Origin: Ascaris suum
Lineage: Eukaryota > Nematoda > Chromadorea > Rhabditida > Ascarididae
NCBI GenBank assembly: GCA_013433145.1
Contig: CM024191.1
Span: 388,501 to 452,500, forward strand
Direction: 5' to 3'
DNA length: 64,000 nucleotides
The position numbers and the translations under genes are program-made. A model generated the notes under the pieces. It did not search any database and had not been told where the DNA came from. It was given only the letters and a program-made list of their open reading frames with translations. This document shows positions 1 to 12,530 of this stretch, in pieces (the first letter of the stretch is position 1; each line of letters starts with the position of its first letter).

Positions 1-161
1 CCACAGGTCGTCCTGACCGGGCTAGTCGTCGTGTTCTGTTGAGGGCGAGGAGCAACAGTCGGCATATGCGTTCACTAACAGCGTTTCTACCTGACGATTC
101 TTCAACAACCCCTAGTTGGATGTATCACGGCGAGAGAATGCCCTACTTCAATAAAGAGTAG
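1..161 (+). CDS. C-terminal end of an unrecognised gene (partial, left edge)
   Basis: Frame 3 is open from the first base to a TAG at 159-161, about 52 codons. The stretch is clearly GC-richer than the sequence after it, and the codons look like nematode coding sequence. The peptide is basic and Ser/Arg-rich (RARSNSRHMRS), then runs DDSSTTPSW and ends RMPYFNKE. That style fits a cytoplasmic tail, for example of a receptor, but no family was recognised. No splice site is needed inside the window. An AATAAA lies inside the last codons, so it is not useful as a poly(A) signal. The alternative is a chance open frame; the abrupt drop in GC after the stop argues for a real coding end. Confidence 0.4.
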   Translation, partial: TGRPDRASRRVLLRARSNSRHMRSLTAFLPDDSSTTPSWMYHGERMPYFNKE

Positions 162-1146
162 TGCTACGAACGTAAACAGAATCTCCAGCCAATCTTTAAA
201 CGATGGAACCAAAATTGCAACTTTAGAGTGAAGCATGGTAAAGGTATGTATATTTCGCCTTGAGACAAAATTACAACACTTAAAAGAAACGCTCAATATT
301 TTCTTTATAGACGCCTTTCTGCACCACCACAACATCTCTTGAAAAGCCGCACGTTTAATGCTATTTTATCAACACTACAAGCTCGAGTTCACACTTTGCA
401 TCTCTATAGGCCCACCAGTTGTGATGGAAAAAACAATAAGGCCTGCGACAAGAACACCTAGCATTTAAGTTTCCTGTCATCAAAGCCAGTTATCTCGATA
501 CGGTCAATAATCAGTTCTGTATCCTAATACGAATACATATCGAAGAATGGTGACATTTCGTGAAGCAGAGCTTCTCTCTTAGGATCTGTCCAGGAAAAGA
601 TTCCTGGTACTTTAACGAATTACTGGCCTCCACTCCTTTTCCCACCTCCTAGAGAAATATGGATGCCAAAATTGTGCCCCCTCTGCCGTAGTTAAAGGAT
701 ATTTTCAAAGACGGTGCATATTTGACGTGAAGAATAAGATGTTCACAGGCCGTTCCAAGCATATACTTCGTGCTTAATCGAAAGAATGATTTAAAAGAAA
801 CCTTTTTTGAAGTTTTTTTTTTCACACGCAGAACAAAACAGTGTCATATTTCCCCCCTCTCCTTCCGCAAGCCAATAGTTTTCCTGTTTCCGCAATACCA
901 CAGCTTTCCTTCCCAACTCCATCCTCCCTCTCCTCCAGCTCATCCATTATCGTCCGTCGGACTATCGGTTTTCTCCGTCTAAAGGTCTTAGATATGGCAG
1001 TGCTGTAAATTGACAATTTTTCCTAAACGGCTGACATTACAGCTAAACGTCATATGATTTTATTCTCGCTGTGGACATTTGCTACTAGACAAGCAGTTAG
1101 ATGAGGAAATTCAGTAGAAATTTGCAAACGCTCTTTAAAAAGAAAC

Positions 1147-1277
1147 CTGAAATAAGGATGTGCATGCGCGTGGCGCGAGATACACGTCTTCTGCGCACCG
1201 ACACTCTTCATGCAGAGGGCGCACGTGACCTTCGTCAACGATTTACTTTCGATGTTTTTGCAAATTTTATCGATAAT
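1147..1277 (-). CDS. Zinc-finger gene, exon 4: third finger
   Basis: A strong acceptor (TGTTTCTTTGCAG) precedes 1277 and a donor CAG|GTTTCT follows 1147. The 131-base exon encodes a short lead (IIDKICKNIESKSLTK) and then CALCMKSVGAQKTCISRHAH plus Ala-His, a finger with the same C-x2-C-x13-H-x3-H spacing as the first finger of exon 3. By analogy a paired fourth finger is expected in the next exon, but none was found between 1 and 1140. Confidence 0.65.
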
Positions 1278-4200
1278 CTGCAAAGAAACACCTTTATTGT
1301 CATACTTAATAGGTGTTCATATTAAGTGCATAAATAAACACAAGATGCGAGGAGTAAATTGACGTATTTGACATCAGCTATTTCATCCCAAACAAACGTG
1401 CTCTATTGAAAACAATTATTCGATAAGTGTAGCTCTAACTTCTCAACGATCTAGAATAAGTTGCAATTTCCAAGACTGCAAACTTTACAATTTTCTAACA
1501 GGTTTACTTCCGGTCACGCACACATAACTCCTCTTGATAACCCCGCGTGTGAATTTCTCGCGGGACAGGTCACGGCACCCATGAAATTTTGCTGCGACCC
1601 GTGGTCGTCCCTAGTTTATGGGCACCCTGTTTTCGCGCTGCAGATTAACTTTTGCCTCCCCTCGTTCTTTACACGATATAATCCTTTCTCTTCGTCCTCT
1701 GTGGGTGTAAAAGCTTTTTAGAATAGTTGCTCAAGCAGCTGAAATTAAAAACTTGTATAATGTTGGATCCGAAAAGGACGGATGGACTTGGGAAAGGTGT
1801 TGTTCCAGTATCTGCATGAAGTGTCTGTCCGTAGCATCATTTTTCTGTACTCACTTACTGTGCTGAAAGTTTAGTTCGCAATATGTTCAATAACCTTCAA
1901 AAAGGAGACTGATATTACCTGAGTGAGCGCGAGGGGCTGATACGATGCTTTGCACCATAACGCCACAATATTTACCAAATTTAAAGTAGCGATGGTTTAT
2001 ATCGACTTCTTATCTAATATACAGAGTTGGGAACGAGAGCCAGACCGTAACAACTGAGTATGTTTGCTTTGCCCGCGGGGGTTTTAGTGAAATGAAATCC
2101 AAAACTATACGCATAGCTTCGCATTAAATCTACTTTTCTACAAGAAGGTTTTGCGCCACATTGCAAACCGATTGTGAAGACTATTTTTTCGAATATGAGA
2201 CGTGTCCCTCATACGACAATAATACTCTCACTGAACGATGTGATAGAGAACGAGTATAGGTGTATATTAGGTAATGGTCAGCTCCAGTCAACTAAGTGAG
2301 AACTGCTGTTTTCGATTTTGTACATTTTGTAATAATGAACATCTCTGCGCAAACCCTCCAGTAGAAAGAATATATACACCACCGATTTTATAGACAATCA
2401 CTGATGCAGAGATTAAGAAAAACGGCCGCTTTTTATTGCCACATTATTTCATAAGTATTTTCGCTTCGACTTCACAACGTTATTATTGAAAAAAGATGAC
2501 AACACTGCGAGCTAAAAGACACAGAAAATTAAACAGCTAAAACAACGACCTTTTCCTGTTTTGAACTAGGAAGGCGGTATTTTAAATAAAGCTGGATGGT
2601 ATTAGCACAAGATGTGATTTAGTGCAGAAGTCTTGCCGTCATTCAAGAACCTGTCCCTTATGAAATTACCTCGATCTAAAAATTTTTCCTGCATGCTTTA
2701 GCTTCCAGCGTTATTGCTCTGTTAAAGTAGTCAGTTAAGATCAGGTGTGGAAAAACCTGGAAGGTGGTCACTGACGCAATCAACAGACAGCAGTGTATGA
2801 ATGTTGTCACCTGCCATTACTAACGTCACTGCGCTAAAATCGGTAACTCCCCCCCCCCCCTCTCCCTGGAATGAGGGGGGGGGGAAGTTTGCCTTAAAAG
2901 GAAAACGGAATACGATTTAGGGCTAAAAACAAGCAAAAATGACCGAGACATGCCTCTCCCTAGTCCAAAGCATTTCCACTAGAAGGAGGCAACAAGAAAA
3001 GGGCATACCTCATTATAGCCAACACGTGTCTTAGCAGTTGCTCTCGGAAAACATTTCAGTAATATATTCGACAAGTTGGCCATATCACGACGATCTTCGA
3101 AGCCATCATGACCCTACAGTCAACAACTTGCTTATTAGGCAGTCGTTTTTAAAGTGATTTACGAATAGGTTAATTCTCTTTCAGTACTTAGTATGGGGAA
3201 TTACGGTACGGTGGTCTGAAAACATTTAAATAATAAGCTGCAAAGAATTGATTATTTTTGGCTTCAGGGTACAATTCGCGGATGAAGTTCGAGTTCATTG
3301 AACAGCGGTCTCAGCTGTGTGGTAGTATCCTCTTTTCAACAGAATCTTGCATCTCGCAAAAACAGTAGCCTCGAGCAAAAAATTGATCATAATCTGTGCT
3401 GCTGTTTAATACAACAAATCTTTCCATTCGGGGTAATGCGAATCTTACAACTTTCGGGAGTTTCAATTTAGCTGCAGTAGGAAAATTGTATCAGTTTTCT
3501 GGACTGCAAATTTAATGAAGAAAGCCCTACAGTGTGCTATTCACTTCAACCGACAGATGCCATTATATATGAAACAGCCGATTACTTTTACATGGAATAA
3601 TTGGTATGTAACTGTTGTATGAAATAGGAATGACTTTACCTTCTTCGGGTGATGCTGTGTTATGTGCGCGAACATGGCGTTATGTTCTTTTGACTCAGCG
3701 CCGCACATCTTGCATCGGTAGAGTGCAGTATCCGAGTGACTGTGCACATGTGTGCGTATGCTGTGCTCACCATTCTCCACCTTCTTATGACAAACTTGAC
3801 ACTCCAGTATTTTCTCCCTGAATCACGCGATACTCAGGCGCTCGTTGAAGCATCTATCCCTGTGTGCCTTAAGTGGGGTGATACCCTCTTCTCAAAATCG
3901 ATTATAAAATTTCAGGGGCAGTAGAGGCCGATAAAGAGTACAAGAGCAAATGGCGATTGTGAAGGAGTGATGGTAAGTTGAAGAAAAACGCACGACTGAA
4001 GTTAAGCTTGTCGGGAAAACGAAGCACTGTAGGTCATACTGCAGAATGAGCGGATAGGCCCGCAAACAAAACGGAAAAAGGCGAAATTAGCGACTCGCAA
4101 CCTTGTGAGATATTCTGTTTCACAAGAAGGCTGTCTTACAAACAGCTAGCGAAAAGTGGATTCAAAACGAGCACGGCCAAATGAGTGATTAGAAAGCAAC

Positions 4201-5625
4201 CACACCGAACCTTTGTCTGAGTGCCTTGAGTTTGCGGTAGAAATCGATATGTGCCTTCCTCTGTCCCTTCGATCCTGCTCGATCGTCGAGACTTTCAACA
4301 TCGACGTATAGTGCTTCTTCGTCATCCTCACCGTTGTCCTTACTGCTCCGCGATGCCTCACTTTCCATGAACGCTGGGCTTGCAGATTCTACAAGCAGAC
4401 ACTTGAAAACTTGAAACCAGGACTCGCGCTTGCACAGATCAGTTTTTTGATGAGTAGAAGGAGGAGGACGGATAAGATAGTAAAACCGTCATAATGTGCA
4501 ACGTAAGATTGCAAAAAGGGCTCATGTTTGCAGGGAAGGTTGAAAAAACACCGGGAAAATGTTTGTGCTGTTAATCAGAAACGCGCGAAGGTTTTACATT
4601 AGAAGCGCTTATGTAAACAGTATAATGGTGCATTTAGCTGCTGAATAGATCTTTTTCAGCTCGTAAAGTGCATTTAGTTCCTTCCCAGACAAGAAGAATG
4701 AAGCAAGCGAAAAACATTCAAAACGAGACTGAGACAAGCGGTCCAAAATTTTTGGGGTTGTGCCGATGTAATAACTTGACGTCATTTCATCTACACTCAA
4801 GTAATGCGCTTCAAAATTTCGACTGCAAAAACACTTGGATGAATTACCGTAAGGTGGAGAGGGCGTCGACTCTGGAGTAGGTGATGATAGAATCGGTGGC
4901 GCAGACGATTTAGGAAGCAACGAAGTTTCCTTCGCAGTTAGCCGTGCGAATTCGGGCCTTGACGTGTGTCGATCGTTGATAGCAGGTTGCTGGAGTATGC
5001 TACCAATCGGGAGTGCCTCTTCGGACGGCTTACCATTCTGAAGGGCGACCTGCATGGCCAGTAAACCGAACTGCTCGGCTTTGAGGTTCTCAGCTTGCTT
5101 CTTACCTTCAGCTTGCAGTGTCATAAGCTGAAGCCTAGCCAACTGTGTCGCGGCCAAAGAGTTCAATGAATTTGGCGACTGCACTGCCGACGGGAGATTA
5201 ATTTGTTGTTGTGTTCGTGGTTGAGCATATGACGCCAGTGGTTTGGAAATTGTCGATGCGTTCGGCAGAATGGGTGATACGTCGGCTGGCAAGCGAGGAT
5301 TATTTGCGGCAAATAGAGAGGACATCCAAGGGTCAGAAGTCGGAGACTGTGCCGGAGAAGTCAGCGATGTGGGCGTCAAAACAGAGATCAGTGATGGGTC
5401 GGCAAGCATAGAGGAAATAAAGGACGGTGCGCAAGATGGGGACGCTCGAATGGTGTTGATTGCAGCCAAATAATTATTAATCGTCTGATGTTGGTAAAAT
5501 TGCAGTAAGGCTTGCTGTTGCTGACCGGGATCCATAAGAGGCAATTCCAGCTCGCCAGGACTATAACTGTCTCCAAATAACCGAAAAGGGCGATCGTTTA
5601 CGGAGGCTATCATTAATCGTGCTAT
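1147..5625 (-). CDS. C2H2 zinc-finger protein, four exons found (5' and 3' ends open)
   Basis: Probable DNA- or RNA-binding nuclear regulator. Exons read on the minus strand are 5625-4848, 4388-4211, 3817-3640 and 1277-1147. Phases agree at each junction: exon 1 ends with one codon base and exon 2 supplies two; exon 2 ends AG and exon 3 starts G; exon 3 ends on a codon and exon 4 starts on one. The N-terminal 260 residues are Gln/Ser/Pro-rich and low complexity. An acidic linker (NGEDDEEALYVDVES) follows, then a basic helix-like stretch, then three C2H2-type fingers. The second finger follows the first after a short linker, whereas the first and third have C-x2-C-x13-H-x3-H spacing. A further exon between 1278 and 3639 cannot be excluded, and the 3' end was not found. 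The specific gene was not recognised. Confidence 0.72.
2847..2886. repeat. Poly-C / poly-G fold-back in the zinc-finger gene intron
   Basis: C12 at 2849-2860 is followed after 14 bases by G10 at 2875-2884. The flanks AACT and AAGTT extend the imperfect palindrome. It can form either a GC hairpin or G-quadruplex/i-motif structures. Confidence 0.8.
3640..3817 (-). CDS. Zinc-finger gene, exon 3: two C2H2 fingers
   Basis: The acceptor GATTCAG ends at 3818 and the donor AAG|GTAAAGTC follows 3640. The peptide holds two complete fingers. The first is CQVCHKKVENGEHSIRTHVH followed by Ser-His, with C-x2-C-x13-H-x3-H spacing. The second starts YRCKMCGAESKEHNAMFAH and continues ITQHHPKK, with C-x2-C-x12-H-x4-H spacing. 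All zinc ligands are present. The linker between fingers (SDTALYR) is not the classical TGEKP type. Confidence 0.75.
4211..4388 (-). CDS. Zinc-finger gene, exon 2: acidic linker
   Basis: The acceptor TGTCTGCTTGTAG ends at 4389 and the donor AG|GTTCGG follows 4211. The 178-base exon encodes a Ser-rich start, an Asp/Glu block and a basic helical tail (KAHIDFYRKLKALRQR). Entry and exit phases fit both neighbours. Several other AG dinucleotides lie just upstream in the same frame, so the left boundary could shift by a few codons. Confidence 0.65.
4848..5625 (-). CDS. Zinc-finger gene, exon 1 found: Gln/Ser/Pro-rich N-terminal region
   Basis: The acceptor at 5626-5628 follows a T-rich run (GCTTCGTTTCAG), so this is either an internal exon or the trans-spliced first exon. 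The first in-frame ATG after the acceptor gives MIASVNDRPFRLFG. The exon is open for 259 codons to a donor G|GTAATTC at 4847. It contains a QQQQ run, repeated SPT/TPTSLTSP-like stretches and many Ser/Pro/Ala/Leu residues. This is typical of a disordered activation or repression region, not a folded domain. An ATG farther upstream at 5652 would read through the acceptor and is less likely to be the start. Confidence 0.7.
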
Positions 5626-6810
5626 CTGAAACGAAGCTGTCGATGCGTTCAACTCATAACACGTTTGATATTAACGGCACAACGCATATGCATACTGCAT
5701 CAGAGTATATTCGCATAGCACGGGTATATACGCACGGCAAACCATAAGCAAAGCTATACTAACATCTATATCATCAGTGTAGTGATAACGTCCTTTATTA
5801 GATAACACCGCTTATCCCTACTTGCAAATCAAAAACAAAAAACATGGCGACTTACAATCGCATCCCGGAAAACGTAGCAAAAAACAAAAATAACAGTTGT
5901 TGCAGTATACCATAAATCCAGGTAGAATACGAACTTTATAGTTTCATGTAAGCAGCAACATTTAATAGAACTTGAAGAAGAAAAAAGAGGGTAAAGAATT
6001 GTGACAGTAGGATGTGACAGCACAAGCACAGTCAGCGCTTCCGGATTGGCAATGCCGTGTCGACATGACAGCTCAGCAGCAGCGGAAGAGATGTGCGCTA
6101 TGCACTGTACAGTTCTAACAGTTGCCGACAATATATAGCAGCGCTGAAATGGCCTGCTGATAGTTAGACCTTGCAAGCAAGGGCACAGCGGATTATACAA
6201 TGAGGCGTCGTCCCCTTTCGCTGAATGCCCACTAGTAAACGTAGCGTTCCAATGTGTAGAGGTGAGCACTGCTCATCGCTATCCTCTACGTCTATGAAGC
6301 GTCGTTCCCATCGCACTGCGCCCATGCACTAACATCACCAAAGCATCATTTCAAACCGTGTCGATACCTGTTACCTGTATGCACACATTCTAGTTTCCTA
6401 TAGACCTTTGCAAAACAGAACTGTGCATGTGTTTGCACTTGTCCGCGTGCATACTCAGCGCTTTCCAATCACTTTTCAAACCTATTATCTTAGAAGAGGA
6501 TAAAGCCGTCAACATAATAAATGATGAGAAGATTGCGGTTGTCAGGACAGAAATCGTCTCTGCAAGGAATCTGTTAAAATTTTTAGAGTGTTTCTTTGCA
6601 GTAACAGCCGCATATCGTTTTGAGGTGTGGTATAGATGAAAGGAAACAACTACGCTTAAAACACAGCATTCGTTGCATTCTAACTTCACTCGGCAACTGA
6701 TGTAGAAAGAGCAGCAGATCTCAGCTAAAACATAATCATCATTTGGCACATACAAACCAGTACACTAATCCCTTGAACAACTAATATACTCTCATTATAG
6801 GCGACCCCCT

Positions 6811-6830
6811 CCCCTCCCCCCCCCCCCCCC
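6811..6830. repeat. Poly-C tract
   Basis: C4-T-C15 (the C15 run is at 6816-6830), preceded by another C-rich CCCCCT block. On the minus strand this is a G-run able to form quadruplexes. Confidence 0.9.
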
Positions 6831-8172
6831 TCTTTTCCACTGTTTTCCACCAGAGGTAGGGTAAGAACAAGATACCGCATTTTAAAAAAATCGACAAAAA
6901 TACCTCTGACGATGTCCATACCCCAGATTGTTGGCTGAAACCTCAACTAAGTTCAGATGTCGGGAGGATATAAATTATCTGTGAACCTCAAATATTTTTT
7001 TACTAGCTTCGTGCAAGTATGTGTGGTAGCAGTGGAGCTACTTAGTACTACCCCTTCGTTTATTGCGCAAGCTAGATAGATTGTGATCAGTATTTAAGGC
7101 AGCTGGCTGGCTGTTCATCGCGATAGATGACGTCAGTAATGATCCAATTGAATGATATATTGAGTCCAGCTGGTGCTGCAAATACATGATCTGCAGTTAA
7201 AGGTGATGTGGCACTTGAAAACCTATCTCACACAGGTGAAAAACAAAAAAAAAGATCACTCTAAGCACAGTTTAGAAGTAAAGAGTTTTATGAAAGAATC
7301 ATAGCTAAGTGTAGAGGACAGAGAAGAAAACAAGCCATACTTTGAAGTACAAAACAAATGAAAACAAACTAGAAAATAATGGAGCTGATGCCGTCGTTTC
7401 CCAGATAGAAAAGAACTCCCCTTACCTTCACCAAAAAACCACCCAGGACTTCTCCGCCCAAGGAAGTTCTGACGCCGTGATACGTCTTTGCCCCGTCCTT
7501 CATTTTCCTGTTCTCCCATCCATATGATCGTATTCAATTAGAGCGTACTTGCATAACTATTCGGTAAGGTGCGCGCTTTTACCGCATCCGCGATGATCTT
7601 AATGTTGTCACTTAGAACGAAATTCTGTGAATTGCATCGTAGCGTTCCCACTTTGTTGGAAAGTAGGTAAAAAAATTTTCAATAAAAAAGCTGACGAGAC
7701 AAAGACACGTGACACGGGAATATGAATTCAACCAGGTGCGTTCTAGGCGATCGCTCAACAATGCAGCACCACACTTACAATGTGAATTGAAACTGTATTT
7801 GTATATAAAAGTTAGGGTATTATTACTAATTCGAGCAATGACAACAAAACCTATTAACTATTCAGCTATATAAAGTTCGATCAAGTTTAGTCACGAAAAG
7901 GCAACCTATTTTAAGAGACGCTCGAATTAAAGTTTTGCAAAATGAGTAGCAACTTTTCTTTTTACTGAAAATCCTCGACGTGAACCACTTCCGCTGTTTG
8001 CGCCATCGAAAATCACCCACTTTGCGTTTATCCGAAGGGGTTTGACTCTGAATGTCACGGTGAAAAAGTGCGCAATCAGCTTATCCGGCATTCCGCTCCA
8101 GCATAGAGTGTAATCTAGAGCCATTAGTAGAAATTGGCTCGATGACCAAACACTGAGATGAGACAGAAAAGT

Positions 8173-8189
8173 GGGGGGGGGGGGGGGGG
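8173..8189. repeat. Poly-G tract (G17)
   Basis: Uninterrupted run of 17 G on the plus strand in otherwise AT-rich sequence. Confidence 0.9.
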
Positions 8190-9306
8190 TAGGGCTGTGA
8201 TCAGAAACAGAAAGAATTTTCGAAATCAAATATCGGCATTGCACTGGCATCCTGACGCGTGCCCGCAACGAGATGATGCGATTCGTTGAAATGAGCACGC
8301 GACCGATGTGTGATGCTCTCGTCGAATGAGCAGAGCGCACTCATTTCAAATGACTGTGCCGCTCAACATTCCACTTCCGTTGGTGGCGCTGCATTGTGCA
8401 GCGTGCCGCCTTTAGGTGGGCATGCTTCGATGAACAATGTCACAGCTAGAAGGGAAAAGTATTCTTGTGATCACGTTAATAATATCTTAATAGCGCTGTC
8501 AGCTGCGCCTCAAAACGTGCCGCTGCATCAAAGCGATACTACCACATTTGGTCGGAATAAAAGCGCAACAAGTTCATCAGTGCCACGGCCGAAAAGATCC
8601 CGGACTTAAGACAGAAGGTGGTTTAGCTTTAACCACCCCTTTACCTCTATCGTGATTGTTTCAAAATAAGGTAAGAGGAAAATTTTGGAACCGTACGCTA
8701 CCTGATGGATATAACTAAGCGGTAAATAAGCGATTTAATAAGCGCTACTAATAAATTGCAGCATTGTGACATCCTGAGCACAATGTTGCGATGGAATGTT
8801 TCTGTAGGAAGATTCGTCTGATACCTGCAGAAAACCTCACAGCGGAACAGATCAATGCAGAGGTGCAGTATAATGTATAGGTGACAGTATATACGTCGCA
8901 GACCTGAACAAATGAACAACCGTAATTGGTTAGGCAGAGCATAAACGATAGGACAATCTTGACATGGAAATAACAGCGAACTGCAAAATAGAATAAGCTC
9001 GAAAGCTACTCGAAACAGACAGGGATTGACTGCTAGATGGTCGAGTGCAACGTAATACGCTTTTGCTGTAGCAACAGAAAACGTTCCTGCTCAGCATGCG
9101 CATACTTGCAGCTCTTTGCTCACATGTGACCGTACCCTTTTATGCCACGTATTGTTATGCGAACTACACACAAAGTACCCTCAAACATACAGCTTAAACC
9201 AGTTGTCGAGGGACACAATAAATCGGCCCGCGTCCAACTTATCCTTCACTATGCTGCAATCTGCAAGTAATCAGCACAACACTTTTCGCTAGGTGATAAA
9301 ACGCAC

Positions 9307-9491
9307 CTTTAAATTTGTTATTTTGCGGTTGAACTGAGAAGCGTCGATTGAAGTAAACAATAAGCAACAAAAACGTCCCTATATTTGTCACAGTGAGGTA
9401 ACTGAAGTAACATAAAGCTTCGCGAAGAGCATTTTTCACAGCAAAAATGTCCTTCATCGAAGCGGCATTAGTTACTGGTGGAATTAAAATC
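9307..9491 (-). CDS. Candidate exon of a multi-pass membrane protein (possibly a chemoreceptor)
   Basis: The acceptor GAGTTCACAG ends at 9492 and a good donor AAAG|GTGCGT follows 9307. The exon has 61 full codons. It encodes a mixed start, then REALCYFSYLTVTN, a strongly hydrophobic segment IGTFLLLIVYF, and a basic NRRF. The layout (hydrophobic helix followed by Asn-Arg-Arg and a polar loop) resembles the fifth transmembrane segment of nematode serpentine receptors of the Sra/Sre type. That assignment is inference from pattern, not a match. Other transmembrane exons were not securely found. Confidence 0.35.
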
Positions 9492-9746
9492 CTGTGAACT
9501 CTCCACGCTGATTGCCAAGAGTTGTTAAATGATGCTTGAGTTATCTGCAAAGGTCCAGCTTTGAAACATGTCTTTTTTGTATTATGGCCGCAACACTGGC
9601 AGCTTTGGCCACATCGAGCTTGTTTGAGTATCGTTTTTCTCTAGTATCTAAGGTGGCACCCACTGGGGGGTTTTGACCTACTGAATTGAAGCTCCGAATC
9701 TGTTCTACTTTCCCTTCTCGAAGTTTCGTTCATTGAGCACTAGCCT

Positions 9747-9768
9747 CCCCCCCTCCCCCCCACCCCCC
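9747..9768. repeat. C-rich tract
   Basis: Runs of C7, C7 and C6 separated by single T and A bases, followed directly by an A-rich run. Confidence 0.85.
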
Positions 9769-11988
9769 AAAAAAAGGAAAAACATTGCAACATATTCAAC
9801 AGCCATCTAAATATGGAAATTTTACGCATGAATATCTCTGACAAATGGGAGGCTGATCTGCATACGCAACTAGGCTTCGACAGGCCACAAGAAACGTTGA
9901 ATGTGAAAAGGTGCCGACATAAGTAAACACAATTCTGAGAGACGATGTTGTTGAAGCTTTCATTTGTTTAATTCTAAGAAATTTCTACTCGAAACGCTGA
10001 AATGCTCGAGAAAAGGTTTCTCAAACAACTTTAAACAGGCTGATTCGCATTTCAAGCACATTCTATTGCCTCTCTTCGAAGTTTGCGTCCGAGGTTTTTT
10101 TTTTTTTGAGCAGTAGAAAAGGGAAAGCCTTATTTGAGAAAAACGCTACATTCAACCTATGAAGAGCACTGTTCAGAGAGCCTATACAGCTAACGCTCAG
10201 ATAGTTTCTGTGAAGGAATGAAGCAAATGACACAGGCGATAAGCTCGCGTTGCAACCATTTAAAAAACATTAAGGTGTGAAGCGTTGAGGTGCGTTTAGG
10301 ATCGGTTGTAGATAAGAACGATTAGGATTTCAATGGCGTTCTGTGGGATAGATGAGAGTATGTTGCGCATGAGTGCACAAATGTTTTCTCGCAGTGATGC
10401 GCCATTTTTCATCCATTAATAACAAGCGTAACTCATTGCACGATTCGCCTAGGTCTCCATGTGACGCATATATGTACTTATCACAGCAGCAAACCTAATG
10501 CCTTACTCTTCCGAGGAGAACAAACATGAGCTACAAAAAGAATTGCATAGAACAACGCACAAAAAAATCATTCAAAAAGAACGTTTATGAACAACTGCGA
10601 AGACGAAAAATGCGAAAGGTAAACGAGGATTTAATATGAAGGAATGGAGTAGCCTCGATAACGAGCGATGCGCATCACTCGGATTCCCCTTTACATTCAC
10701 TACAACACCGGAGCAATTAACATATGTGCCTAGTCGTATTATCGAAACTGATGTGTATCGGGTTTTTACCTACGTCAAAAGTCGCTTCAATAGTTGCAGG
10801 AGATGAGTGGTTTTTAAGTGATTTAGATGGCAGCTTATTGCTCGAGCTCGAAGAGGAAATTTTTGCAATTCTTTAAGCGCTGAATAAATCAACTAATTAA
10901 TAGGTCTCCGATGCGTATATAAGTTGTTACTGCTAGGGCGAAACGTAGTTATCCTTATTTTTAATTCGCCTGTCATTTGTCCTCTAGTCTTGCTGTTGTT
11001 CCTATTGCTGTTCTTTTTTTTCACCTTCGTCTCTAATTCCGCACAGTATAGCTGATGCACAACCTTCTTCATCAAAACCCTAGAGACTTTTGTAAAAAAC
11101 ATAACGTTCCTATTCCGATAGAGTGGGCGGATGTTTATTGATCGGATGCTTCCCTCGAAAGACTTTTTTGGAGGTTATAAGGTGCGCATCAATGCTTTAA
11201 CTGATGTTTTTTTTTCCTTGTTGCACTGTTTAATCGTACATATGAAGTGGCTTTTACCACTCTGTCTACTGCCAACATATATTTGTTCATCCCTTTAACG
11301 GATCATTTGTACAGTGAAGCATCATTAGAAAAGATGATCGACTTATGTTGTTGATAAGGCAGTTAAGTTTGCAATTTAACAAGAATGCACTCGAGCGGTC
11401 GCTTAGTCAGTTGCTGCGGCGAACAAATATGCTAAGCTGTCTCTGAAAAGCAATTGGTGAGTGTATATTCATATGCAAATCTCTTTCCGCACTTAACTGG
11501 AATTTACTCTGCTGTTTGATCGCGTCATTGATAGCCCCAGTGGTGAGCATAAAAAAGTTCTTGGACGTTCAGCTCGAGCTTTTGCTAACAGTAGTGCTTT
11601 TGACCTTATGTTACTTATAACGGTAATTTATTGGACTACATAAGTGTCTCAATTAAAGCGTCTAGTTTAATAAAGCAGTAAACATAAAAATCATCAGCGA
11701 CGTTTACTTTGATATTCATCGAAGCGAAGCAAATATTCCAAACGCGCAATCATGTGCTAAAGCTCAAGCAAAGTATGAGTTGTTTCGACATTTCCGCTGT
11801 CTACTAGATATGAGGTCGCGTCATCATCGGTAATGAATGAGCTAAACCGAAGAGCACATGCACTTCCAGTTGAGAATGTAAAAGTGATATATTCTGCTGT
11901 GAAAAAAGAAAAAACTAGGTGGAAATTAAGTGAACGAAACGCGCAATCGTATTGTCACAAAACACAACTCGCAAATAAACGAAGACAC

Positions 11989-12118
11989 ATTCATATGAGT
12001 CAGGATAATTGATGGTGTTGCCTTGATGGCCGCCAATCGCCACAATTTTCGCAGCTCCCACTGTGGTGCTGCTTCTTTAAATAAACCAATAGGAATGGCA
12101 ACTTCGATTAGAGGCAAA
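11989..12118 (-). CDS. Candidate exon, unrecognised protein
   Basis: The acceptor ACATTCCCAG ends at 12119. The frame opens with LPLIEVAIPIGLF, then KEAAPQWELRKLWRL, then AAIKATPSIILTH. It starts with one base that completes the codon left by the donor of the exon at 12531-12732 (GC|T), so the two could be consecutive. The 3' boundary given here uses a weak GTGTCT donor; the frame stays open to about 11,926. Hydrophobic at the N-terminal side. Confidence 0.33.
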
Positions 12119-12530
12119 CTGGGAATGTCAGTAAGAAAACTCGCGAGAGGAACACAGAAAACAAGAGAATAGTTGTAGCGGAAGGGTGGCGGATGCGTAG
12201 CTAAGGATGATAAATGCCTCGTGCCAGACGATAATTAAGATCGGAAATTTAGGGAAATGGATCACTTGAGCTGATTCCTATGCCTCTCTCACTCCTTGCT
12301 GAGTCATAAAATCGTGGTGGGACCTCAACTACACTTTCCTTTCGATCTTTTCCGGTCTTTGAAGAAATTCTATATTGATTTCGGGGAATCGCAGAGGTCT
12401 TCAGCGCATATTTCATCCCCCAATTTTTTTTAGCAGCATATTTTTCGCCAATCTTCCACTCACAAAAATCGCTTTACGCACAGAGCTTAAATAAAATAAG
12501 AGGTATGAACTTGATAGAGAAGGAACTCAC

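Larger units (their letters stand above)
5653..9306. other. Stretch without a supported gene; poly-C and poly-G tracts
   Basis: No exon could be firmly supported. Two items were seen on the minus strand. One is a short hydrophobic open piece at about 6492-6560, with an acceptor-like CCTTGCAG and the donor-like ATAG|GTTTGA. The other is an open piece at about 8827-8908, bounded by TTTGTTCAG and TGCAG|GTATCA. They might be remnants or exons linked to the receptor-like exon at 9307-9491. Confidence 0.4.

Noticed and set aside
8310..8609. 100-codon plus frame ending in a basic KRSRT
   Set aside because: It has no in-frame ATG near its beginning with context, no good acceptor and no poly(A) signal; the length is compatible with chance.
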